Shown: piece by piece, positions 7,813-15,290 of the stretch | How the letters are laid out: the number at the start of each line of letters is the position of its first letter | How positions within the stretch are numbered: the stretch's first letter is position 1 | Assembly (NCBI GenBank): GCA_964555675.1 | Contig: CAZKTU010000022.1 | Span: 1-47,887, forward strand | DNA length: 47,887 nt | From: CAIWXH01 sp964555675 | GTDB lineage: Bacteria; Chloroflexota; Chloroflexia; Chloroflexales; Chloroflexaceae | Reading direction: 5' to 3' | Notes under the pieces: generated by a model | What the model saw: only the letters and a program-made list of their open reading frames with translations | The model's database searches: none | Told to the model about the DNA's origin: nothing | Program-made: the position numbers and the translations under genes

Positions 7813-9882
7813 GTGTCGGTTGAGCATCTCTCGCCCCTCGGGTCATCGGCGAATAGCGCGCCCGCCCCAAATGCCCGCACCCCCCGTCGCCCCCGCCGCA
7901 CGCGGCGCGTGTGGGTGTTTCTGGTCGCCGCCGTGCTGCTCGCCGTCATCACGGCAAGCGCCGGCCTCTACGCCGTCGACCGTAGCTACGCAGGGCGGAT
8001 CTACCCCAATGTCACGATCCGCGGCGTCGCCGTCGGCGAGCTGAGCGCCCCCGAGGCTCGTCAGGCTCTCGAGCAGCGCTTTGCGCCCTTCCTCGCCCAG
8101 CCCGTGACCCTGACCTATGGCGAGCGCACCTGGACGCCCACCCTCGCCGAGCTTGGGGTGCGCCTCGAGCTCGACGGCGCGGTCTCTACGGCTCTGGCCG
8201 CGGGTCGCCACCACGGCTTCTTCGAGAATCTGCGCGAGGTTCTGGCCGTCTATCAGAATGGCCTCGAGCTGCCCCTGCACATGACAGTCGACCAGCAGGC
8301 CATGCAGGGCTACCTGCTCGCCCGCGTGGCCGAGGTGAACCAGCCCGCCGTCGACGCGACCCTGCGCCTGAACGGCGCCAGTATCTCCACGGCGCCCGCC
8401 GCCACCGGCCAGCAGGTCCTCGTCGCCGAGACGCTGCAGGAGATTACGGCGGCGCTCCAGGACCTCGATAGCCAGACGATCGCCCTGCGCACCCGCGAGC
8501 TGCAGCCGCGCCTGAGCGACGCCGCCGTCAAGGAGGCCGAGAGCGCCATCGCGGCGATCCTCGCCGGCCCTGTCACCCTTACGGTCGAGGGCGTCGACGA
8601 GCCCTATGTCTGGCCCCTCGACGAGCTGGCACGTCTGGTGCGCGTCGAGCGCGCCACCGGCCCCGCCGGCGATACCCTCGCGGTCAGCATCGACGGCGCC
8701 CCGATCCGCGAGCAGCTCGCGACGATTGCCGAGGCCACCCAGGTTGCGGGCGAGCACCCGCGCCTCGATTGGAACGACGGCGACCTGCGCATCATCAGGG
8801 AGGGCACGCCCGGCCTGCGCCTCGACGTGGCCCGCGCCGAAGAGCTCGTCTTGGGCGCCCTCGGCCGCCCCGCCGCCGAGCGCAGCCTGGCCATGCCCCT
8901 GAGCGAGGTGCCCTCGCCCGTCACGGCCGCCACTCTCGACCAGCTCGGCATCGGCGAGCTCATCTCGGTCGGGCGTAGCGACTTTAGCGGCTCGGCCGCG
9001 TACCGGATCACCAATATCAAGGCCGGCATGAAGCTGCTCCACGGCGTGCTGCTGGCCCCCGGCGAGGAGTTTTCGTTCAACGAGACCATCGGCGAGATCG
9101 ACGAGTCGAACGGCTTCGTCGAGGGCTACGCGATCGTGCAGAACCGCACCCAGCTCGAGTGGGGCGGCGGGATCTGCCAGGACTCGACTACGATGTTCCG
9201 CGCGGCCTTCTGGGCCGGCCTGCCGATCACCGAGCGCTGGGGCCACTCGTTCTACATCAGCTGGTACGATAAGTTCGCCTTCGCCGGGTACGGCGACGGC
9301 CCCGGCATGGACGCTACGATCTTCACCGGGGCCCTCGACCTGAAGTTCCTCAACGATACGGGCAACTGGCTGCTCATCCAGAGCCTGACCGACGGCACGA
9401 CGGCCGAGGTGCGCATCTACGGCACCGACGACGGGCGCAAGGTGTCGCTGGTCGGCCCCACCACCACCGACCGCGTGCCCGCCCCCACCGACCCCGTCTA
9501 CGTCGCCGAGCCCGAGCGACCGCGCGGCAGCCCGCGCCAGAGCGACACCGCCCGCGGCGGCATGACCATCGAGTTCACCCGCGTGATCGAGCGCGCCGGC
9601 CAGGTCATCGAGCGCCGCAGCTTCGAGACGAAGTTCAAGCCCTGGCCGAATATCTTCGAGGTGAACCCGGCCGACCTCGGCCCCGACGGCAAGCCCCTGC
9701 CCACGCCCGTGCCCACGGTCGACCCGCTGCTCGCGCCGACCCCCGACCCGGCCGCGCCCCCGCCCGCCCCGTTCGACCCGAACATCCAGCCGGCGCCGGC
9801 GCCCGCCCCCGCCCCCGACCAGCAGCCCGCCCCCGAGCCGGCCCCGCCCACCACGGGCGAGCAGGCGCCCAGCGACGGCTGA
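7813..9882 (+). CDS. VanW-family membrane protein with peptidoglycan-binding-like domains and Pro-rich tail
   Basis: The 689-residue protein begins at a GTG with AGGAGG five bases upstream. A short Arg-rich cytoplasmic segment is followed by one transmembrane helix (VFLVAAVLLAVITASAGLY, about residues 36-55), so most of the chain is outside. It then carries two segments resembling the putative peptidoglycan-binding domain seen in YoaR-like proteins (YPNVTIRGVAVGELS at about 66-80, and a second from about 235). A VanW domain follows from about residue 390 (SDFSGSAAYRITNIKAG, GEEFSFNETIG, GGGICQDSTTMFRAA, GHSFYISWY). The last 80 residues are a Pro/Ala-rich tail, likely a wall-spanning or disordered extension. 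VanW biochemistry is unsettled; a cell-envelope role is inferred. It faces murI tail to tail with a 13-base gap and no obvious terminator between. Confidence 0.88.
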   Translation: MSVEHLSPLGSSANSAPAPNARTPRRPRRTRRVWVFLVAAVLLAVITASAGLYAVDRSYAGRIYPNVTIRGVAVGELSAPEARQALEQRFAPFLAQPVTLTYGERTWTPTLAELGVRLELDGAVSTALAAGRHHGFFENLREVLAVYQNGLELPLHMTVDQQAMQGYLLARVAEVNQPAVDATLRLNGASISTAPAATGQQVLVAETLQEITAALQDLDSQTIALRTRELQPRLSDAAVKEAESAIAAILAGPVTLTVEGVDEPYVWPLDELARLVRVERATGPAGDTLAVSIDGAPIREQLATIAEATQVAGEHPRLDWNDGDLRIIREGTPGLRLDVARAEELVLGALGRPAAERSLAMPLSEVPSPVTAATLDQLGIGELISVGRSDFSGSAAYRITNIKAGMKLLHGVLLAPGEEFSFNETIGEIDESNGFVEGYAIVQNRTQLEWGGGICQDSTTMFRAAFWAGLPITERWGHSFYISWYDKFAFAGYGDGPGMDATIFTGALDLKFLNDTGNWLLIQSLTDGTTAEVRIYGTDDGRKVSLVGPTTTDRVPAPTDPVYVAEPERPRGSPRQSDTARGGMTIEFTRVIERAGQVIERRSFETKFKPWPNIFEVNPADLGPDGKPLPTPVPTVDPLLAPTPDPAAPPPAPFDPNIQPAPAPAPAPDQQPAPEPAPPTTGEQAPSDG

Positions 9883-9895
9883 GCCAGGCTTCGTC

Positions 9896-10657
9896 CTAGC
9901 AGTCGGCCCGCTCAACACCAACGGCCTCGCCCCAGACCCGCGCCAGGGCTGGGGCGACGCTTTGTGGGTCGCCCGTGGTGGCGCAGCGAATCGTCCCCAA
10001 GCCGTCGACCCTACGTACCAGGCGGGCGGTTTGGGCCGCTACGGCCGGGCCGGTGTCGATAATCGTCGCCGCCGGGGCCGCCGCCGCGATCAGCCCACGC
10101 AGGGGCGGGAAGTGGGTGCAGCCGAGCACCAGGGCATCTACGCCATCGGCCACCAGGGGGGCGACGTAGCCGGCGACGACGGCCGTCGCCCGCGCCCCAT
10201 ACAGCTCGCCCGCCTCGACCAGCTCGACCATGCCGGGACAGGCCACGGTGCGCACCTCGACCCCGCCCGCGAAACGCTCGACCAGGCTGGCGAAGCGGTC
10301 GCTGCGCAGGGTGCCGCTCGTGGCCAGCACGGCGACCTTGCCGCTGCGCGTGGCCGCCACGGCCGGCTTCACGCCCGGCTCCATGCCGACCACCGGCACG
10401 GGTAGGGTCGCGCGCAACAGCTCGACGGCGGCCGAGGTGGCCGTATTGCAGGCCACCACCACCACCTGGGCGCCCCGGTCGACCAGCCAGCGGGCGCAGG
10501 CCAGCGAGCGCTGGCGCACCCGCTCGGCGGGCAGGGGGCCGTAGGGACAGTGGGCGCTATCGGCGAGGTAGAGCAGGTCGTGGCGCGGCAGGGCCGCCCG
10601 CAGCGCGCGCGCGACCGAGAGCCCGCCCAGGCCCGAGTCGAACAGGCCGATACTCAC
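9896..10657 (-). CDS. murI: Glutamate racemase
   Basis: The 253-residue cytoplasmic enzyme interconverts L- and D-glutamate, supplying D-Glu for the peptidoglycan stem peptide. All key motifs are present: IGLFDSGLGGLSV at the N-terminus with the first Asp, the catalytic Cys in VACNTATSAAV, the second Cys in LGCTHFPPL, and YLADSAHCPYG. It starts at GTG (10657), three bases after the stop of the upstream gamma-glutamyl hydrolase-like gene, so it is probably translated from the same mRNA by coupling; I see no strong ribosome-binding site of its own. The length is normal. Confidence 0.95.
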   Translation of the reverse strand: MSIGLFDSGLGGLSVARALRAALPRHDLLYLADSAHCPYGPLPAERVRQRSLACARWLVDRGAQVVVVACNTATSAAVELLRATLPVPVVGMEPGVKPAVAATRSGKVAVLATSGTLRSDRFASLVERFAGGVEVRTVACPGMVELVEAGELYGARATAVVAGYVAPLVADGVDALVLGCTHFPPLRGLIAAAAPAATIIDTGPAVAAQTARLVRRVDGLGTIRCATTGDPQSVAPALARVWGEAVGVERADC

Positions 10658-10660
10658 AGC

Positions 10661-11389
10661 TCAGCCGCGACAGGCGGCGACGAAGCCCTCGAAGAAGCGT
10701 AGCCAGCGCGGCTCGGCCTGCCTCCAGAGGTGCTCGGGGTGGCACTGGACGCCGACGACGAACTGCTCGCCGGTGCCCTCGACGGCCTCGATCACCCCGT
10801 CGGGGGCGCGGGCCACGACCCGCAGGCCGGGTGCGACATCCTTCACGGCCTGGTGGTGCATCGTATTGGCGAGCACCGTGTCGGTATCGAGGCGCCCGGC
10901 CAGCCAGCTATCGCCGTCGATGGCCATGGTGTGGCCCTGCACATCATAGACCTCGAGCTTCGTATTGTAGCGGTGGTCGAGGCTCGTGGGCAGCTGGCTG
11001 GGCAGGTCCTGCCAGAGCGAGCCGCCGAAGGCCACGTTGAGCACCTGCACGCCCCGGCAGATGCCGAGCAAGGGCTTGCCCTCGTCGCGCGTCCAGCGGG
11101 CCAGGGCCACCTCGACCGCATCGCGCTGGGGGTCGACCTCGCCGAGCATCGGGTGGCGCTCTTCGCCGAAGTAGGCCGGGTCGATGTCGATGCCGCCGGG
11201 CAACAAGATTCCGTCACAAAGCTCGTAGAGCGTTCGGACAACAGTGAGGTCGTCGGTCAGATGGATGAGCAGCGGCACGGCCCCGGCGGCTTCGAGGGCC
11301 TGCACATAGGTCGGGCGCACGGCAATCACCGCCCCGCCGCCCTCCGAATCGCCGTTCATACACGAGACGCCGATGATCGGGCGCTTCAC
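10661..11389 (-). CDS. Class-I-GATase-like gamma-glutamyl hydrolase (peptidase C26), copy 1
   Basis: The 242-residue protein belongs to the PuuD/C26 family, which hydrolyses gamma-glutamyl amide bonds such as gamma-glutamyl-GABA. The nucleophile Cys is in GICRGVQVLNVAFGGSLWQDLP and the His/Glu pair in GVQCHPEHLW, so the triad looks intact. LPGGIDIDPAYFGEE is the usual oxyanion-loop region. It starts at GTG (11389) with AAGGAG five bases upstream. It is the second gene of a tandem pair (18 bases from copy 1's upstream paralogue) and precedes murI by three bases. Because it shares a transcript with murI, a role in handling gamma-D-glutamyl peptides is conceivable, but polyamine or generic gamma-glutamyl turnover is equally possible. 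Confidence 0.88.
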   Translation of the reverse strand: MKRPIIGVSCMNGDSEGGGAVIAVRPTYVQALEAAGAVPLLIHLTDDLTVVRTLYELCDGILLPGGIDIDPAYFGEERHPMLGEVDPQRDAVEVALARWTRDEGKPLLGICRGVQVLNVAFGGSLWQDLPSQLPTSLDHRYNTKLEVYDVQGHTMAIDGDSWLAGRLDTDTVLANTMHHQAVKDVAPGLRVVARAPDGVIEAVEGTGEQFVVGVQCHPEHLWRQAEPRWLRFFEGFVAACRG

Positions 11390-11407
11390 AGGAACTCCTT
11401 GCGCTAC

Positions 11408-12163
11408 TCACGCTGCCAGGGCGGGCGCCCCGCGATACTGGATGCAGCTCTCGACGAAGCCGGCGAAGACCCCCTGCCAGCGCGGGTCGGCCTGGGCCTG
11501 CAGGGCCTCTGGGTGGCACTGCACGCCGACCACAAAGGCGGTGCCCGCGCCCTCGAGGGCCTCGACCACGCCGTCGGGGGCCCAGGCTACGGCGCGCAGA
11601 CCCGCGGCGATCTCGCGCACCGACTGGTGGTGCAGCGAGTTGATCGCCAGGCGCTCGACGCCGAGCAGGCGAGCCAGGCGCGAGTCGGGCGCGACGCTGA
11701 TCTCGTGGGCCATGTGGGTCCAGTCTTCGCGCTCGTACGAGAGATTATGCTGCAGCTCGGTGGCCACCTCCGAGGGGATATCCTGGTACAGGGTCCCCCC
11801 CAGGGCCACATTCAGCACCTGCACGCCCCGGCAGATGCCCAGGATGGGCTTGCCCTCGGCCACGGCCCAGCGCGCCATCGGCAGCTCGGCGCCATCGCGC
11901 AGCGGGTCGATCAGCCCGAGCTTGACGTGGGGCGCGGCGCCGTAGTGGGCCGGCTCGATGTCGCCCCCGCCCGCGAAGAGCACACCGTCGAGCCGCTCGT
12001 AGAGCACGCGCAACGTGGCTTCGTCCTGGACGGGCGGGATCAGCAGCGGCGCGCCGCCGGCCCGTAAGATTGCGTCGACGTAGGTCTGGCGGTGGCCGAA
12101 CGACGGCGGACACCAGGCCCGATCATGAAACGTGCCGCATGAGATTCCGATCAGGGGCTTCAT
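11408..12163 (-). CDS. Class-I-GATase-like gamma-glutamyl hydrolase (peptidase C26), copy 2
   Basis: This 251-residue paralogue of the next gene keeps the same architecture: IGISCG at the N-terminus, AGGGDIEPAHYGA, nucleophile GICRGVQVLNVALGGTLYQDIP, and GVQCHPEALQ. The two proteins share long identical stretches (GICRGVQVLNVA, PDGV, FVVGVQCHPE), indicating tandem duplication followed by divergence of the substrate side. It is the first gene of the group, read from an extended -10 promoter TGC-TATAAT at 12225-12233. A GGAGGA lies 11 bases before the ATG, slightly far. Confidence 0.88.
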   Translation of the reverse strand: MKPLIGISCGTFHDRAWCPPSFGHRQTYVDAILRAGGAPLLIPPVQDEATLRVLYERLDGVLFAGGGDIEPAHYGAAPHVKLGLIDPLRDGAELPMARWAVAEGKPILGICRGVQVLNVALGGTLYQDIPSEVATELQHNLSYEREDWTHMAHEISVAPDSRLARLLGVERLAINSLHHQSVREIAAGLRAVAWAPDGVVEALEGAGTAFVVGVQCHPEALQAQADPRWQGVFAGFVESCIQYRGAPALAA

Positions 12164-12224
12164 AGGGCTTCCGCTCCTCCGTCTGGGGGCTTGTCCGCGG
12201 CCGCAGGCGCCGCGTTATTCGCGC

Positions 12225-12233
12225 ATTATAGCA
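12225..12233 (-). promoter_or_regulatory. Extended -10 promoter of the C26-C26-murI operon
   Basis: The minus strand reads TGC-TATAAT, a perfect -10 with the TG extension, about 60 bases before the first ATG. It should drive both C26 genes and murI. Confidence 0.75.
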
Positions 12234-12251
12234 TAGGGCCCTTTCCCGTCC

Positions 12252-13945
12252 CTACGGCCCGCCCGGGGCCCAAAGCCGGCCACTGCGCGTGCGCAGCCAG
12301 AGCACGGCCTGCCACCAGCCGTCCGCCCGTAGCCCGTAGCGCGCCGTGGCCAGGGCCCGGTCCACCACGCCATCGGCCGAGCCGAGGTCGGCGAAGAGCG
12401 GCGCGAGCAGTCTGCGCGCCGTCACGGCCTCGACCTGACCCTGGAAACCCACCACGGCCGGCACACCGGCGTAGGCCAGACGCGGCCCGAGGGCCATCAG
12501 GGTGTCGGCGCGGCCCCCGCCGGCGCTGTAGCACGAGGCCAGCACAACCAGCAGGGGCCGCCTGCCGGTCAGGCGGATCAGCTCGACCAGCTCCGAGGCT
12601 CGCACGCGCGCGCTCGCCCCGCCCGCGTCCTCGAGCCAGAGGGTCGGCTCCTCGCCGGCGGGCTGGGTGCCGTGGCAGATCAGGTACAGCACCTGCGCGC
12701 CCGCCGTCAGCCCGGCCCGGATCGCCTCCAGCGAGGCCCGCCCCGCGGCGCCCGGGTGGTCGGCCAGCAGGGTGGTCGCCAGCTCGCCCAGAGCCCTGCG
12801 CGCCTCCCGCACCTCCGTCGCCACGTCGATCGGGTCGAGGCCGAAGGCGACCAGGTCCGTCGGGCTGGCGACGGCCAGCAGGGCGCGCAGCTCGTCGCGG
12901 CGCGGCAGGGGGATGCTGGTCACATCGGGGCTCGGGATGAACCGCGAGACCAGAACCTGGTCGCCCAGGGCGATCGGCTGACCGTCGATCGGGTCGCGAA
13001 GCGTCTCCCAGTAGAGCCGGTGCAGCTCGTCGGGGCCCTCGATGCGCAGGCTCACCCGCAGGGCGGCCCCCGCGGCCGCCGCGTGCTGCCGCGCCGTCGC
13101 CCAGGCCTCGCGCATGCGCGGGTCGGCGAAGAGCTGCCCCGCGAGGAGGCCGCCGTAGGCGACCGGGTCATTCGCCGCGGCCAGCAGCGGCTCGTACGCT
13201 AAGGTCACCGGCGCCTGCTCCACGAGGACGCTACGGCTGTTGCCGTCGACATGGTCGAGCTCGCAGCTCGCGTGCAGGCCCGCGGCGTCCTGCTCCAGCC
13301 TGATCTCCAGCCCGGCGAAGGCCCCGACCACCTGTGGGAAGACCCGGGCCGTCGCGCTGCTCAGGGGTGGCGCGACCGGCTCCAGGCCCTCGACCGAGGT
13401 GCCGATATAGGCGGTGCCGAGGATCGGCCCGGCGGGAGCGCGCACGGCGATATCGACCTCGGCGGGGCCGAGGCTGCGCGCGGTGAGGCGGAACTTGACC
13501 AGAGGCGATTCGCCGTCGGGCGGCACCTCGACGTCGAAGGCGGGCGGCTCGATCGTGAAGGCGTCCGAGCTGGCCTCGACACGCAGGGGCAGCCCGAGCA
13601 GCTCGCCGCTCGCCGCGTCGCGCGGGAAGACCAGGCCCACGGCGCGGGTATCGCGCTCGACCAGGTCGGGGCGGGTCGCCGCGGGCCAGTCCTCGGGCCC
13701 CAGGGGGCGCGAAGCGGGCATGCGCACCTGCACCAGCAGGCGCACACTGCGCCCCAGGCCGACGATGCGAGGCATGACGGCGTCGATGCGGCGGGCCTGG
13801 TGCTCGGGGCGCCGGCCTTCGCCGCGCGGGGTCTCCTCAGCGGGCGCCTCGGGTTCGACGCCCCGCGCGGCCCCGTCGTCGGCCTCCCGCTCGTCGACCG
13901 CCGGGGGCGGCTCGTCGCCCGCCGTAGGGTCGGGGCTGACCACTG
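12252..13945 (-). CDS. CHAT-domain caspase-like protease (5' end in assembly gap)
   Basis: At least 564 codons run from the N-gap to a stop at 12252. The upstream third is acidic and low complexity, then a beta-rich region of about 150 residues (LVQVRMPASRP, VGLVFPRD, EVPPDGESPLVKFRLTARSLG). The C-terminal part is a CHAT domain with the caspase-type dyad: His in LICHGTQP (codon 12672-12674) and Cys in LASCYSAGGG (codon 12531-12533). It also has YLICHG, PAVVGFQG and a terminal WWQAVLWL strand, so it is predicted to be an active protease. It follows a kinase-fold gene in the same direction across the gap. Whether the two are one fused protein or two genes cannot be decided, because the 100-N gap is a placeholder length. 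CHAT proteases are often effectors turned on by a partner sensor. Confidence 0.85.
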
Positions 13946-14045
13946 NNNNNNNNNNNNNNNNNNNNNNNNNNNNNNNNNNNNNNNNNNNNNNNNNNNNNNN
14001 NNNNNNNNNNNNNNNNNNNNNNNNNNNNNNNNNNNNNNNNNNNNN
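13946..14045. other. Assembly gap (100 N)
   Basis: Exactly 100 undetermined bases, a conventional scaffold filler. It lies between the kinase-like gene (360 complete codons before it) and the CHAT protease gene (564 complete codons plus two bases after it). A true gap length divisible by three with no stop would make the two a single reading frame. Confidence 0.99.
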
Positions 14046-15126
14046 TGCGCGCCGTAGCGCCAGGACCGACGATGGGTGGGTGACGTGTTCCCTCGAGGGT
14101 CGCCTCGTCCGCCCCACGGGCAGTATCGGCGGCCCCGCGCTCGACCGCAGTGTCAGGCCTGAACAGATCGCCGATGCGGTCGAAGATCATGTCCAGAAAA
14201 CCGCCCTTCGCCTCGGGCTCGAACGCACGCTCGCGCTCGGGAGAGGCCGGCTCCCGGGTCGCCGGGGCGCCACCGGAGGTTGTGGGCAGGGCAGCGTTGC
14301 TCAGCCCGAAAGGCGCGGGGATGGCCAGCCGCACCTGGCCTAGATCGGCGAAGCGCTCGCGCGGGTCAGGGGCGAGCAGCCGGCGCAGCAGAAAGTCGCA
14401 GATCATGCGCTCGGTCTCAGCGAGCCCGGCGAGGGCGGGGGCAATCGTCGGCCCAGGCTCGGCTCGCTTCGCCGCCAGCAGGTCGGCGAGGGTATCGCCC
14501 TGGAAGGGCGCGGCGCCCGCCAGCAGCGCATAGAGCAACGCACCCAGGGCGTAGCTGTCGATCCTTGCGCTCGGGACGACCTGCCCACCCAGGACCTCGG
14601 GGGGCAGAAAACGGGCCTGTTCAAGGGTGAGCGCAGGAAGCGCGGCGCCGGGAAGGGCCAGGCAGAAGCCGTCGACGGCCGCTACACCCTCGCTCAGCAG
14701 CACCAGAGACGGTGCGAGGCAGCCATGAGCGAGGCCCGAGCGGTGGGCAAAGGCCAGGCCCTCAACCAGCTGACTGAAGATGGTGAGGCTGCGCCCATAC
14801 CCGAAGCGCCCCTCGGCGCCCAGAATGGCGTCGAGGGGGCGGCCCGCGGGCGCGCTGACGAGATACGGCAGGCCCGCGTGCTCGCCAGAGGCGATGAGCG
14901 GCACAATCTGCGGGTGAACCAGCCGGGTCGCGGCGGCGGCCTGCGCTCTGAAGCTCGCGACAGCCTCAGGCCCGGGCGTCAGGTCGCGGTCGAGCAGGGC
15001 CAGGGCGAGGGGCCCGCTCGCGCCGGGGCCGGCGACCGCATAGCGCAGGCAGTGGCCCACGCGACGCGGAGGGCCGCCGATGATGTACGGGCCGACAGTG
15101 TCGCCGGCCTGGTAGTGCTGGCTCAT
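14046..15126 (-). CDS. Pseudokinase (protein-kinase fold lacking catalytic residues), 3' end in assembly gap
   Basis: About 360 residues start at 15126 with a Ser/Thr protein kinase-like fold. The N-lobe begins YQAGDTVGPYIIG; the C-lobe keeps the structural APE-like FLPPEVLGG (about 173-181) and the DxxSLG-like IDSYALGALLYALLAG (189-204). The chemistry is lost: the VAIK Lys region reads LALALLDRD, the HRDLKPEN loop is HGCLAPSLVLL (134-144) with Cys, Ala and Leu at the catalytic Asp, Lys and Asn positions, and DFG is DGFC. It is therefore probably a ligand- or phosphorylation-independent scaffold or sensor. After residue 280 it becomes disordered and charged, heading into the gap toward the CHAT protease. 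There is no Shine-Dalgarno, and the -10 lies so close that the mRNA should be leaderless. Confidence 0.85.
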
Positions 15127-15134
15127 GGCCGCCA

Positions 15135-15143
15135 AGTATAGCA
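15135..15143 (-). promoter_or_regulatory. Extended -10 promoter of the pseudokinase gene
   Basis: The minus strand reads TGC-TATACT ending at 15135. Standard spacing puts the transcript start at about 15128, only two bases before the ATG at 15126, so translation is probably leaderless. Confidence 0.65.
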
Positions 15144-15290
15144 CGGGGCGCGGGCCGGCTTCAGGCCAGGGGCCGCTTTACCCCACGCCCGGCCGCTCAA
15201 CCGGCGGGCTCGCCAGGCCACGCAGGTGGCCTTCGCAGCATGGAGCCGAGCCGTTTACGGCCCCGGCGCAGGGATGCTAGCCGGACGCGG

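Noticed and set aside
7843..9921. A 692-codon open frame on the minus strand opposite the VanW gene
   Set aside because: It is the antisense shadow of a high-GC coding region: the sense frame has recognised domains, a promoter and a ribosome-binding site, while this product is Gly/Arg-rich with no known motif.
13837..14045. Continuation of the kinase frame beyond the N-gap to a stop at 13837
   Set aside because: That frame runs through Arg/Gly-rich out-of-frame sequence; the correct frame after the gap is the CHAT one. The apparent continuity is an artefact of the 100-N filler.
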